Origin: Clostridium punense
GTDB lineage: Bacteria > Bacillota > Clostridia > Clostridiales > Clostridiaceae
Reading direction: 5' to 3'
Length of the DNA: 64,000 nt
Assembly: GCF_017874425.1 (NCBI RefSeq)
Contig: NZ_JAGGLL010000003.1
Span: forward strand, 62,001-126,000
Below the pieces are notes generated by a model that was given only the letters and a program-made list of their open reading frames with translations, had not been told where the DNA came from and did not search any database. Shown one piece after another: positions 54,069 to 63,032 of this stretch. Position numbers and translations under genes: made by a program. How positions within the stretch are numbered: the stretch's first letter is position 1; every line of letters begins with the position of its first letter.

Positions 54069-55499
54069 ATGGAGTTGTTATTACAAAGGCCTTATGAGTG
54101 TTACGATGAGGATAAATTTCATGACGAGTGTGGAGTATATGGAATTTTTAGTAAGTCACCACAGATTAATGTAGCCAAAAGAACTTATTATGGCCTATAC
54201 GCTCTTCAACATAGAGGGCAAGAAAGTGCAGGAATTGTAACCTGTGATGGGAAGTCTATGAATTGCCATAAAGGTATGGGTCTGGTATCAGAAGTTTTTA
54301 ATAATGAGATTATTAATGGTCTTCAAGGGCATTCTGCCATTGGACATGTAAGATATTCAACAGCAGGAGATAGTGTACTAAAAAATGCTCAACCAGTTTT
54401 AGGTGAGTTTAAACTGGGTAGTATTGCTATTGCACATAATGGTAATTTGATAAATGCAGATATTATAAGAGAACTTTTAGAAGATTCAGGTGTTGTGTTT
54501 CAAACCTCTATAGATTCTGAAGTAATATTAAATTTAATTGCTAAAGGATCAGGAAAAGGGATTCTCAAAAGTATAATTGATACCATGCAAGCAATAAAAG
54601 GCTCTTTTGGTATTGTAATTTTAACTGAAAATGAATTAATAGGAGTTAGAGATCCTTATGGAATAAGACCACTATGTCTTGGCGAAATAGATGGGAACTA
54701 TATAATCGCCTCAGAAAGTTGTGCTTTTGATGCTACAGGTGGAAACTTTATTAGAGACATCGAACCAGGAGAAATTGTGGTTATTAATGAACAGGGAATT
54801 AAATCCTATAACTTTGGAGAAAAGACAAAATGTGCTACTTGCTCTTTTGAGTACATTTATTTTGCAAGGCCAGATACTATTATTGATGGTATTTCTGTTA
54901 ATGATTCAAGAGTAAAAGCAGGAATCAAGCTTTTTGAAGAGCATCCAATTGAGGCAGATGTAGTTATAGGGGTTCCAGATTCAGGAATGCCAGCAGCAAT
55001 TGGTTTTTCAAAAGCTTCAAAAATTCCCTTTGAAATTGGGTTAATTAAGAATAGATATATAGGAAGAACTTTTATTGCACCTAATCAAGAGGAAAGAGAA
55101 AGCGCAGTAAATGTAAAATTGAATGTATTAAAAGAAAGTGTTGAAGGTAAATCAGTAGTATTAATAGATGATTCCATAGTTAGAGGAACAACCAGTAAAA
55201 GACTTGTAGAACTATTAAAAAATGCAGGTGCCAAAGAAGTTCATTTTAGAGTTTGTTCTCCAGTTGTAAAGTATCCTTGCTATTTTGGTATTGACACTCC
55301 TTATAGAGATGCTTTAATTGGAAGTCAACTTGAAATTCATGAAATAAAAGAAGCTATTGGAGCAGATAGTTTAGAGTATTTATCTACAGAGGGTTTATAT
55401 GAATGTCTTGGCAAAAGTGAAGGTTTTTGTACAGGCTGTTTCCATGGAAAGTATCCAATATCAGCACCAGTTAAGGAATGTAATGGAGAGGAGAATTAA
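54069..55499 (+). CDS. purF: Amidophosphoribosyltransferase (GPATase)
   Basis: Catalyses the first committed step, PRPP plus Gln to phosphoribosylamine. The Ntn nucleophile is the Cys of DECGVYGIF (C21), so the predicted propeptide is 20 residues, longer than the 11 of Bacillus subtilis. The [4Fe-4S] cysteines of the Bacillus type are seen in CATCSFEYI, KYPCYFG and CTGCFHGKYP. The PRPP motif is VVLIDDSIVRGTTSK. The ATG at 54069 has AGGAGG; a GTG 7 codons upstream overlaps it. Confidence 0.95.
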   Translation: MELLLQRPYECYDEDKFHDECGVYGIFSKSPQINVAKRTYYGLYALQHRGQESAGIVTCDGKSMNCHKGMGLVSEVFNNEIINGLQGHSAIGHVRYSTAGDSVLKNAQPVLGEFKLGSIAIAHNGNLINADIIRELLEDSGVVFQTSIDSEVILNLIAKGSGKGILKSIIDTMQAIKGSFGIVILTENELIGVRDPYGIRPLCLGEIDGNYIIASESCAFDATGGNFIRDIEPGEIVVINEQGIKSYNFGEKTKCATCSFEYIYFARPDTIIDGISVNDSRVKAGIKLFEEHPIEADVVIGVPDSGMPAAIGFSKASKIPFEIGLIKNRYIGRTFIAPNQEERESAVNVKLNVLKESVEGKSVVLIDDSIVRGTTSKRLVELLKNAGAKEVHFRVCSPVVKYPCYFGIDTPYRDALIGSQLEIHEIKEAIGADSLEYLSTEGLYECLGKSEGFCTGCFHGKYPISAPVKECNGEEN

Positions 55500-55501
55500 C
55501 T

Positions 55502-56500
55502 ATGATTTCATATAAAGATGCAGGAGTTAATATTGAAGAGGGCTATAAGGCGGTTACTTTGATGAAAAATTATACTGTTAAAACTTATACAAAAGGAGTA
55601 CTAAACGGCATTGGTAGCTTTGCAGGCATGTTTGAACTAGGAGCAGGATATAAAAATCCTGTACTAGTTTCAGGCACAGATGGGGTTGGTACAAAGCTGC
55701 AAATTGCTATTTCTTTAAATAAGTTTGATAGCATTGGCATAGATTGTGTAGCAATGTGTGTTAACGACATTTTATGTCACGGTGCTAAACCACTATTTTT
55801 CTTAGATTACATTGCTTGTGGTAAATTAGATGCAATCATTGCAAGTGATATTGTTAAAGGAGTTTCTGAAGGATGTATTCAAAGTGGAGCTGCTTTAATA
55901 GGTGGAGAAACAGCTGAAATGCCAGGAATGTATAACATAGGGGATTATGATGTAGCCGGATTTGCACTAGGAATTGTTGAGAAGGACAAAATTATTGATG
56001 GTAGTGAAATAGCTGATGGAGATGTACTAATAGGAGTAGCTTCTAGTGGAGTTCACAGCAATGGATTCTCTTTAGTTAGAAAATTAGTAACTAATTATGA
56101 TGAAAAACTAGGAGAAAAAACTTTAGGAGAAATCCTTTTAGAACCCACAAGGATTTATGTAAGTACCATTTCAAGTGTTATGAAGGATTTTAGTATTAAA
56201 GGTATGGCACATATTACTGGTGGTGGGTTTTATGAAAACATTCCAAGAATGTTTAAGGGGGACTTTACTGCAATAATTAATAAAAATAGTTATGAGCTTC
56301 CTGAAATATTTAAATATCTTATGAATAAAGGTGTTGCTGAAGAACAAATGTATAACACTTTTAATATGGGCATAGGAATGGTTTTAGCCGTAGATAAATC
56401 TATAGCAAAAGAAGTATTGAATGCTCTTAATGCTTTAAATGAAAAGGCCTATGAAATTGGATATGTACAAGCCGGAGGTGAAGGGGTTTGTTTAAAGTAG
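55502..56500 (+). CDS. purM: Phosphoribosylaminoimidazole synthetase (AIR synthase)
   Basis: A 332-residue AIRS-family enzyme that cyclises FGAM to AIR with ATP. LVSGTDGVGTKLQIA, CVNDILCHGAKPLFFLDY, GGETAEMPGMY and ASSGVHSNGFSLVR follow in the usual order. It starts two bases after purF and overlaps purN by 13 bases. Confidence 0.95.
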   Translation: MISYKDAGVNIEEGYKAVTLMKNYTVKTYTKGVLNGIGSFAGMFELGAGYKNPVLVSGTDGVGTKLQIAISLNKFDSIGIDCVAMCVNDILCHGAKPLFFLDYIACGKLDAIIASDIVKGVSEGCIQSGAALIGGETAEMPGMYNIGDYDVAGFALGIVEKDKIIDGSEIADGDVLIGVASSGVHSNGFSLVRKLVTNYDEKLGEKTLGEILLEPTRIYVSTISSVMKDFSIKGMAHITGGGFYENIPRMFKGDFTAIINKNSYELPEIFKYLMNKGVAEEQMYNTFNMGIGMVLAVDKSIAKEVLNALNALNEKAYEIGYVQAGGEGVCLK

Positions 56501-57102
56501 CGGTTCTAGTATCTGGCGGAGGTTCTAATCTTCAAAGCATAATAGATAGTATTTCAACAGGGTACTTAAAAGACGTATCAATTGAGTATGTAATAAGTGA
56601 TAAAGGAGATGCTTTTGCTTTAGAAAGAGCAAAAAATGCCGGCATTAAAACTTTAGTTATTGAAAGAAACGCACATAAACAAACTTTAAGCGAGGAAATT
56701 TATAAGGTTTTAAAGGGAAATGTTGACTTAATCGTATTGGCAGGTTTTTTATCTATAATAAAAGGTACCTTACTAGAAGAATTTAAAAATAAAATTATAA
56801 ATATTCACCCATCTTTGATACCAAGCTTCTGTGGAAAAGGAATGTATGGGTTAAAGGTCCACGAAGCAGCCATAAATTATGGGGTAAAGGTAAGTGGGTG
56901 TACAGTGCATCTTGTTGAAGAGGATACTGATGCAGGTGCTATAGTTCTTCAAAGGACTGTAGAGGTTCTTGCTGAAGATACTAAGGAAACTTTACAAAAA
57001 AGAATTCTTGTGGAAGAGCATAAGGCTCTTCCAGAGGCTATTAAGCTTTTTTCAGAGAATAAAATTAGTGTTGCTGGTAGACACGTAATAGTAAAGGAGT
57101 AA
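56488..57102 (+). CDS. purN: Glycinamide ribonucleotide formyltransferase
   Basis: A 204-residue folate-dependent formyltransferase. [16 protein letters not shown] at the start, [10 protein letters not shown] (catalytic His) and [14 protein letters not shown] (catalytic Asp) are intact. The start is TTG at 56488 within the end of purM, with GAAGGGG upstream, implying coupled translation. Confidence 0.94.
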   Translation: MFKVAVLVSGGGSNLQSIIDSISTGYLKDVSIEYVISDKGDAFALERAKNAGIKTLVIERNAHKQTLSEEIYKVLKGNVDLIVLAGFLSIIKGTLLEEFKNKIINIHPSLIPSFCGKGMYGLKVHEAAINYGVKVSGCTVHLVEEDTDAGAIVLQRTVEVLAEDTKETLQKRILVEEHKALPEAIKLFSENKISVAGRHVIVKE

Positions 57103-57107
57103 TTAAG

Positions 57108-58616
57108 ATGATTAAGAGAGCTTTAATAAGTGTATACGATAAAACTAACATTATAACTTTTGCTAATTTTTTAGTGAGTAATGGAGTGGAGCTTATCTCT
57201 ACTGGAGGAACCTATAAGTTATTAAAGGAAAAGGGACTTCCTGTAAAGGAAGTTTCTGAAGTCACTAATGCAGAAGAAATGCTAGATGGAAGAGTTAAAA
57301 CCCTTCATCCTAAGATTCACGGTGGAATTTTAGCAATAAGGAACAATGAGAATCATATGGAAACTTTAAATGCTAGAGAAATTCAAACCATTGATTTAGT
57401 ATGTGTAAACCTATATCCTTTCTTTGATAAATTAGAAGAAAATCTTTCCTTTGAAGAGATGATCGAATTTATTGATATTGGTGGCCCTACTATGCTAAGA
57501 AGTGCAGCTAAGAATTTCCAAGATGTAGTGGTTGTAAGCCAAATTGAAGATTATAGAACTATTATGGCAGAGATAGAAAACCAAGGGGAAGTTACTTACT
57601 CCACAAGAAGAAGGTTGGCAGCAAAGGTGTTTAACTTAACTTCCTCTTATGATGCAGCTATTGCAAATTATCTTTTCAAAGAAGAAGGACTTTCTAATCC
57701 AAAATACTTATCTTTATCTTATGAGAAACTTGAGGATTTAAGGTATGGAGAAAACCCTCATCAAAATGCTGCAATTTATAAGAGAACAGATAAAAATGGA
57801 ATGATGAATAATATAGAAATATTAAATGGAAAACAACTTTCCTATAACAATATAAAGGATATGGACATTGCATGGAAGGTAGTTAATGAGTTTGAAGAAA
57901 CAGCATGTTGTACTTTAAAACATAACACTCCTTGTGGTGTAGCTTTAGGAGAAACCCCTGAAGAAGCATATACAAAAGCATTTAGTTGTGATGAGGTATC
58001 AATTTATGGAGGTATTGTAGCTTTAAATAATAAAGTTAACAAATTAGCTGCTCTTGAAATGGTAAAAACCTTCTTAGAAATTGTTATTGCTCCCGATTTT
58101 GATGAAGAAGCTCTTGAAGTACTAAAAACTAAGAAAAATCTAAGAGTTATAAAATGTACAACATCTCCACAGGATGAAATAGAAGTTGTTTCTGTTGATG
58201 GCGGAATTCTTCTTCAGGATGTAGATAAAAAAATATATGAAGAGTTAAAGGTAGTGACAAAAACTGCACCTACTGATGATGAGATGGAAAACTTAGTGTT
58301 TGGAATGAAGGTAGCTAAATATGTAAAATCTAATGCTATTGTGGCAATCAAAGATAAAATGGCGAAGGGTATTGCTGGAGGCCAGGTTAATAGAATTTGG
58401 TCAACTGTGCAAGCACTTGACAGGGCTAAAGATGGTGTAGTTCTGGCTTCTGATGGATTTTTCCCATTTAGAGACTGTGTTGAAGAAGCAAATAAATGCA
58501 ACATAAAGGCCATAATCCAACCTGGTGGCTCTGTAAGAGATAAGGAAAGCATAGAAGCTTGTGAGGAATATGGGATAGCTATGGTTATTACTGGAACTAG
58601 GCATTTTAAACATTAA
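57108..58616 (+). CDS. purH: Bifunctional AICAR transformylase / IMP cyclohydrolase
   Basis: Makes IMP from AICAR in the last two steps. The N-terminal MGS-like cyclohydrolase domain ([31 protein letters not shown]) is followed by the transformylase domain ([39 protein letters not shown]). It has 502 residues, the usual size, and starts 5 bases after purN. Confidence 0.95.
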   Translation: MIKRALISVYDKTNIITFANFLVSNGVELISTGGTYKLLKEKGLPVKEVSEVTNAEEMLDGRVKTLHPKIHGGILAIRNNENHMETLNAREIQTIDLVCVNLYPFFDKLEENLSFEEMIEFIDIGGPTMLRSAAKNFQDVVVVSQIEDYRTIMAEIENQGEVTYSTRRRLAAKVFNLTSSYDAAIANYLFKEEGLSNPKYLSLSYEKLEDLRYGENPHQNAAIYKRTDKNGMMNNIEILNGKQLSYNNIKDMDIAWKVVNEFEETACCTLKHNTPCGVALGETPEEAYTKAFSCDEVSIYGGIVALNNKVNKLAALEMVKTFLEIVIAPDFDEEALEVLKTKKNLRVIKCTTSPQDEIEVVSVDGGILLQDVDKKIYEELKVVTKTAPTDDEMENLVFGMKVAKYVKSNAIVAIKDKMAKGIAGGQVNRIWSTVQALDRAKDGVVLASDGFFPFRDCVEEANKCNIKAIIQPGGSVRDKESIEACEEYGIAMVITGTRHFKH

Positions 58617-58630
58617 TAGGAGATGATTAA

Positions 58631-59875
58631 ATGAGAGTACTTTTAATTGGCAGTGGTGGAAGAGAACATGCCATTGCTTGGAAACTAAGCCAAAGTAACA
58701 AAGTGGGAAAAATATATTGCGCTCCTGGCAATGGTGGAACAGCAAGGGAAGAAAAGTGTGAAAATGTTGATATAACTAGTAATGAGGGATTATTAAAATT
58801 TGCTCTGGAAAATAGCATTGATATAACAGTAGTAGGACCTGAAGCACCACTTTGTGAAGGTATAGTAGATTTATTTTTAGAAAATAATCAAAAAATATTC
58901 GGGCCTTCCTTAGCCGGAGCTAACCTCGAGGGAAGTAAAATTTTTGCCAAGGAATTTATGAAAAAATATAATATCAACACTGCTGAATATAGCACTTTTC
59001 TTAATCCTTATGATGCTATGAAGTATATTGAAAAGTGTAAATTTCCAGTAGTACTAAAAGCTGATGGTTTAGCTGCAGGTAAGGGAGTAATTATTGCTAA
59101 CAACTATGAAGAGGCTAAAGTTGCTATAGAAGAATTTATGGTTTCAGATAGTTTAAAGGGTGCAGGAAAATCTATTGTAATAGAGGAATTTTTGCAAGGG
59201 GTAGAAGCATCTATTTTAGCTATAACTGATGGAAATACAATAATACCCTTTGTATCTTCTAAAGATCATAAAGCCATATTTGATGGGAACCTAGGACCTA
59301 ATACTGGTGGCATGGGTACTATAGCACCAAATCCTTATTGCACAGAAAAAGTACTAGAAGATTTTAAAGAAAAAATTATGCTTCCAACTCTTCAAGGACT
59401 TAAACAAGAGAAGCTTTACTATAAAGGTATTATATTTTTCGGCTTAATGATAGCCAATGAAGATGTTTATCTTTTAGAATATAATGTGAGGATGGGAGAT
59501 CCAGAAACTCAAGTTGTACTACCATTAATGGAAAATGATTTTATGGAGCTAATAATAGCAGCGTTAGAAGATAATTTACACAACACGGAGGTAAAGTTTA
59601 AAAACCAATATGCTTGTTGCATTATAGCTGCATCTAAAGGTTACCCTAATAAATATGATACAGGAAAATGTATAGAAATTTCAAATCAAGGTCCTGAAAA
59701 GGTATTTATAGCTGGAGGAAAAGAAGCCAACAAAAACTTACTTACTAGCGGAGGACGAGTTCTTGGAGTTACTGCTCTTGGAAAATCCTTAGAAGAAGCC
59801 AGATCAAATGCTTATAATGGAATAAAGAATGTGGACTTTGAGGGAATTTATTATAGACAGGACATAGGATTGTAG
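58631..59875 (+). CDS. purD: Phosphoribosylamine-glycine ligase (GAR synthetase)
   Basis: A 414-residue ATP-grasp enzyme. LLIGSGGREHAIAWKL is the N-terminal mark, KADGLAAGKGVIIA the ATP-binding loop, and DHKAIFDGNLGPNTGGMGT and EYNVRMGDPETQ follow. It is last in the operon; a bidirectional terminator follows. Confidence 0.95.
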   Translation: MRVLLIGSGGREHAIAWKLSQSNKVGKIYCAPGNGGTAREEKCENVDITSNEGLLKFALENSIDITVVGPEAPLCEGIVDLFLENNQKIFGPSLAGANLEGSKIFAKEFMKKYNINTAEYSTFLNPYDAMKYIEKCKFPVVLKADGLAAGKGVIIANNYEEAKVAIEEFMVSDSLKGAGKSIVIEEFLQGVEASILAITDGNTIIPFVSSKDHKAIFDGNLGPNTGGMGTIAPNPYCTEKVLEDFKEKIMLPTLQGLKQEKLYYKGIIFFGLMIANEDVYLLEYNVRMGDPETQVVLPLMENDFMELIIAALEDNLHNTEVKFKNQYACCIIAASKGYPNKYDTGKCIEISNQGPEKVFIAGGKEANKNLLTSGGRVLGVTALGKSLEEARSNAYNGIKNVDFEGIYYRQDIGL

Positions 59876-59888
59876 TTAATTCACCTAT

Positions 59889-59936
59889 AAAAGCACCGTT
59901 AGTATAGCGTTAAAACTATATTAAAGGTGCTTTTTA
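59889..59936. terminator. Bidirectional terminator ending the purine operon
   Basis: AAAAGCACC pairs with GGTGCTTTT, with the inner stem TTAGTATAG/CTATATTAA between. The right side runs into TTTTAATTT; the left side provides an A run for the convergent DUF554 gene. Confidence 0.85.
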
Positions 59937-59938
59937 AT

Positions 59939-60631
59939 TTAAAATAAATTTATTAATTGAATAACAAAGGGTGCTAAAATAGGTAAGAATATGGCGGGTA
60001 AAAGGTTTGCAACCTTTATTTTAGTTACCCCTAAAAGATTAAGTCCTAAACCTACTATAATTAAGCTTCCACAAGCAGTCATGTTTGCAATTACAGAAGT
60101 TGAAAGTACAGGGCTTAAAAAGGAAGCGCATAGAGTTATAATTCCCTGATATATAAATACTGAAACTCCAGATAACATAACTCCTATACCTAAGGTTGAA
60201 GAAAAAATAATAGCAGAAATACCATCTAGAATGGATTTTGAAAACAAAATATCATGTTTTCCTTGAAGACCACTTTCAAGAGACCCTACAATTGCCATAG
60301 CTCCTACACAATAGAGCAGGCTTGCACTTACAAAACCCTCAGAAATTTTACTTTCACTATTTTTAAATTTACTTTGAAGCCAATCGCCAAGCTTTTTAAG
60401 CATGTTATCTAAATCCACATATTCTCCAACTACCGCTCCAAGGCTCATACAAATTATGACTACAAGCATATTCTCAACTTTAAAAGCTCCAGAGATTCCT
60501 ATGTACAATATGCATAAAGCAATGCCTTGCATAACGGTATTACTAACTTTTTCAGGGATTCCACCTTTAAGAAAAAGTCCAATGATTGCCCCTCCAACTA
60601 TAGCTAGAAAGTTAACTATAGTACCTAACAT
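59939..60631 (-). CDS. DUF554 membrane protein (YqgA-like)
   Basis: A 230-residue protein with six or seven membrane helices. GTIVNFLAIVGGAIIGLFLKGGIPEKVSNTVMQGIALC and the glycine-rich SLLYCVGAMAIVGSLESGLQG pattern are characteristic of DUF554 (YqgA/YdfK), a family of unknown transport function. The start is preceded by GGGGTGG. It is convergent with the purine operon. Confidence 0.88.
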   Translation of the reverse strand: MLGTIVNFLAIVGGAIIGLFLKGGIPEKVSNTVMQGIALCILYIGISGAFKVENMLVVIICMSLGAVVGEYVDLDNMLKKLGDWLQSKFKNSESKISEGFVSASLLYCVGAMAIVGSLESGLQGKHDILFSKSILDGISAIIFSSTLGIGVMLSGVSVFIYQGIITLCASFLSPVLSTSVIANMTACGSLIIVGLGLNLLGVTKIKVANLLPAIFLPILAPFVIQLINLF

Positions 60632-60836
60632 AAAACCACCCCATTTTCATTATTAAATGACATCCATACTTATTTTACAATATAGGGGGTATAAGTCAAT
60701 AAAATTTATGCTAAATAGAATAAAAGACAGGATATATTTCAAAATACTGCACAAAATTACAGATAAATAAAAACCTTTTGGTAAAATTGGTAAGTTATTA
60801 GGTTTATTTTCAATGTACCAAAACTTAAGTGTGTAT

Positions 60837-60845
60837 CATAGTATA
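60837..60845 (+). promoter_or_regulatory. Weak candidate sporulation-type -10 box
   Basis: CATAGTATA matches the sigma-K -10 pattern CATANNNTA at 60837-60845, about 30 bases before the ATG of a SpoIID-like gene. The -35 is not convincing, so this is only a suggestion. Confidence 0.25.
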
Positions 60846-60875
60846 GTAATACGAGTAATAGTTTTGAGGGTAATT

Positions 60876-62456
60876 ATGAGTTATACTGGAAGACTAAAAG
60901 TTGTAGCTTATGATGAAGCAGAATTTAAACCATATGTAGGAGCAAAGGTAACAATTACACCAGAAGAGGTTCAATATAAATACTACGGAACAAAGGAGGC
61001 GGTAACTGATATAAGTGGAGAGGCAGAAATTATAGACATTCCAACACCACCCACTGCTTTGTCTCAGTCTCCTAGTGATGCGGCAGGACTTGCTCCCTAT
61101 AGCTCTTGGGAAGTAATGGTTGAAGCCCCAGGAAGAAGAACTATAAGAATCAAAGGAGTTCAAATATTTCCCGAAATAACATCTATTCAAAAGGTAATCC
61201 TTGAAAAAGATGAGCATCAGTTATCAATGTACAGAAGTTTAAGTAGTTTAAGTCATAGGGAAACTAGTTTATATACTGTAATCCAAATCGAGCCACACTT
61301 ACTCCACGGAAGCTATGAGAAAAAGGATTTAGAAGATATGGAAAAAGAAATGTCTATAGCAAAATCTATGTTTAGAGTATTGCCAGAAGTGGTAGTACCA
61401 GACAAAATAGTTGTTCATATTGGAAACCCAGATTCTACAGGCCCAAATTATGAGGTTAGTTTTAGAGATTATATAAAAAATGTAGCTAGCAGTGAAATCT
61501 ATCCAACTTGGACAGAAAACACTATTAGGGCTAATGTTCACTGCATTGTATCTTTTACCCTAAATAGAATATTTACAGAATGGTACAGGGCTAAAGGTAA
61601 AGATTTTGACATAACTAATTCTACAGCCTATGATCATTATTTTGTTTATGGTAGAAATATCTTTGAAAATATTAGTAATATCGTAGATGAAGTATTTGCC
61701 CAATACATTAAAAGACAAGGCTCAGTTCAACCTCTTTTGGCACAATACTGTGATGGAGTAAGAGCTAAGTGTCCAGGGCATCTAACTCAATGGGGAAGTA
61801 AGTATCTTGGAGACCAGGGGAAAACTCCTTATGAAATACTTACTTATTATTATGGAAAAAATATAGTTTTTGATATTTCGAAAATGATTCGTGGAATACC
61901 AAAATCATATCCAGGATATACATTAGCTGTGGGCACCAGGGGAAAAGAAGTTACTATAGTGCAAAAGTATATAAATAGAATTTCGAGAAATTTTCCTGCT
62001 ATACAAAAGTTATCTTCAGATGGAATTTATGGAAATAATACAAAGCTGGCTGTACAGAATTTTCAAAGAACTTTTGGAATATATCAAAGTGGTAACGTAG
62101 ATTATAAAACTTGGTATAAATTGTCTGAAGTTTATGTTGGTGTAACAAAAATGGCAGAAGCTTATGGTGAAGGAGAAAGAGAGTCTGAAGTTATCTCTTC
62201 TTATCCAGGAAGCGTTTTAGTAGTAGGCTCTAAAGGGAATAGTGTAAAACTTATACAAGATTACTTAAATCTGATACGGAGTAAATATCCATCAATAATT
62301 TACCTTATACCTGATGGAATTTTTGGTCTTAACACAAGTTCTGCTATATCTGAATTTCAAAGAATTTCAAATTTGCCCGTTACAGGGAAGGTGGATGAGG
62401 CTACATGGAATGCAGTAATTAGCGCCTATAATGATATAAAAAGTTCAACTAGCTAG
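60876..62456 (+). CDS. SpoIID-like domain protein with two peptidoglycan-binding domains (SleC-like)
   Basis: A 526-residue protein. Residues about 195-330 carry the SpoIID/LytB core pattern, DYIKNVASSEIYPTW...NTIRANVHCIVSFTLNRI, with the likely catalytic Glu E207, and end in GQ/QWGSKYLG...TPYEILTYYYG. Two PG_binding_1 repeats follow (about 335-405 and 440-520; DGIYGNNTKLAVQNFQ, DGIFGLNTSSAISEFQ). The N-terminal 120 residues are a beta-rich domain. The layout resembles SleC, the clostridial spore-cortex lytic transglycosylase. I see no signal peptide when the ATG at 60876 (site GAGGGT) is used. Confidence 0.75.
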   Translation: MSYTGRLKVVAYDEAEFKPYVGAKVTITPEEVQYKYYGTKEAVTDISGEAEIIDIPTPPTALSQSPSDAAGLAPYSSWEVMVEAPGRRTIRIKGVQIFPEITSIQKVILEKDEHQLSMYRSLSSLSHRETSLYTVIQIEPHLLHGSYEKKDLEDMEKEMSIAKSMFRVLPEVVVPDKIVVHIGNPDSTGPNYEVSFRDYIKNVASSEIYPTWTENTIRANVHCIVSFTLNRIFTEWYRAKGKDFDITNSTAYDHYFVYGRNIFENISNIVDEVFAQYIKRQGSVQPLLAQYCDGVRAKCPGHLTQWGSKYLGDQGKTPYEILTYYYGKNIVFDISKMIRGIPKSYPGYTLAVGTRGKEVTIVQKYINRISRNFPAIQKLSSDGIYGNNTKLAVQNFQRTFGIYQSGNVDYKTWYKLSEVYVGVTKMAEAYGEGERESEVISSYPGSVLVVGSKGNSVKLIQDYLNLIRSKYPSIIYLIPDGIFGLNTSSAISEFQRISNLPVTGKVDEATWNAVISAYNDIKSSTS

Positions 62457-62582
62457 CACATGAAAGCATATGATTATTATAAAATTGTTTTACTTATATA
62501 GAAATTGCTAATATTTATAGGTTTATGAATTAATCTTCTGAGTTATGAATATATTTCTTGTATATAAATGTCGAATTATGTA
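62457..62582. other. Intergenic region upstream of the glycine riboswitch promoter
   Basis: AT-rich DNA after the SpoIID-like gene; no clear terminator or open frame was seen. Confidence 0.3.
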
Positions 62583-62611
62583 TTGACATTTGTGTTTATT
62601 TTAATTAGAAT
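62583..62611 (+). promoter_or_regulatory. Sigma-A promoter of the glycine riboswitch leader
   Basis: TTGACA (62583-62588) and TAGAAT (62606-62611) are separated by 17 bases. Transcription would start near 62618, giving a leader of about 415 bases before the permease. Confidence 0.85.
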
Positions 62612-62637
62612 TAAAATAATTTAATAATAGTGGATGA

Positions 62638-62915
62638 AAATTATTGGAGATATCAATCATTGATAACCGTAGGAGAAAGATATAAGCAATGCTAAATGTT
62701 TATATCGAAGCTTTCAGGTCACATACAATAATTTGACACAACCCTGGAGAGCCCACTTTAAAGTGGCATCAACGGAGCAACTTTATTTCAATGACAGTTT
62801 ATTACAGCAATGTTAACTTTTTTCATTAAGAAGGATTTAATTATACTGTAATGTTATTGAAAAATGAACTTATTCATTATTTAAAGGAATCTTTCAGATA
62901 AAAGGACAGGGAGTA
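62638..62915 (+). ncRNA. Tandem glycine riboswitch
   Basis: Two consecutive glycine aptamers are readable. Aptamer 1 has P1 AAATTATTG/CAATAATTT (62638-62646, 62726-62734), GGAGA, a P2 hairpin TATCAA/TTGATA, the core ACCGTAGGAGAAA, a P3 GATATA/TATATC and the closing GAAGCTTTCAGG. Aptamer 2 has P1 CCCT/AGGG (62742-62745, 62908-62911), GGAGAG, P2 CCACTT/AAGTGG, the core CATCAACGGAGCAA, and the closing GGAATCTTTCAG...AAAAGGACAGGG. Its P3 is very long (about 62780-62885), with TTTCAAT/ATTGAAA and ATTACAG/CTGTAAT pairing. The end of aptamer 2 overlaps the left arm of a terminator, as in ON switches. Confidence 0.9.
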
Positions 62916-62958
62916 AGATAGCATTATTTCACATGCTATTTTACTCTCTGTCCTTTTT
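62901..62958 (+). terminator. Riboswitch expression-platform terminator
   Basis: The arm 62901-62923 (AAAGGACAGGGAGTAAGATA and three more bases) pairs along its whole length with 62934-62956, followed by TTTTT. It shares AAAGGACAGGG with the closing part of aptamer 2, so ligand binding should prevent it from forming. Confidence 0.88.
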
Positions 62959-63032
62959 AATGTTTAAAAATCTTAAACATTAAGCAAAATAGTCTCAAGG
63001 ACTTATAAACTAATTAATAGGAGGTCTTATTT

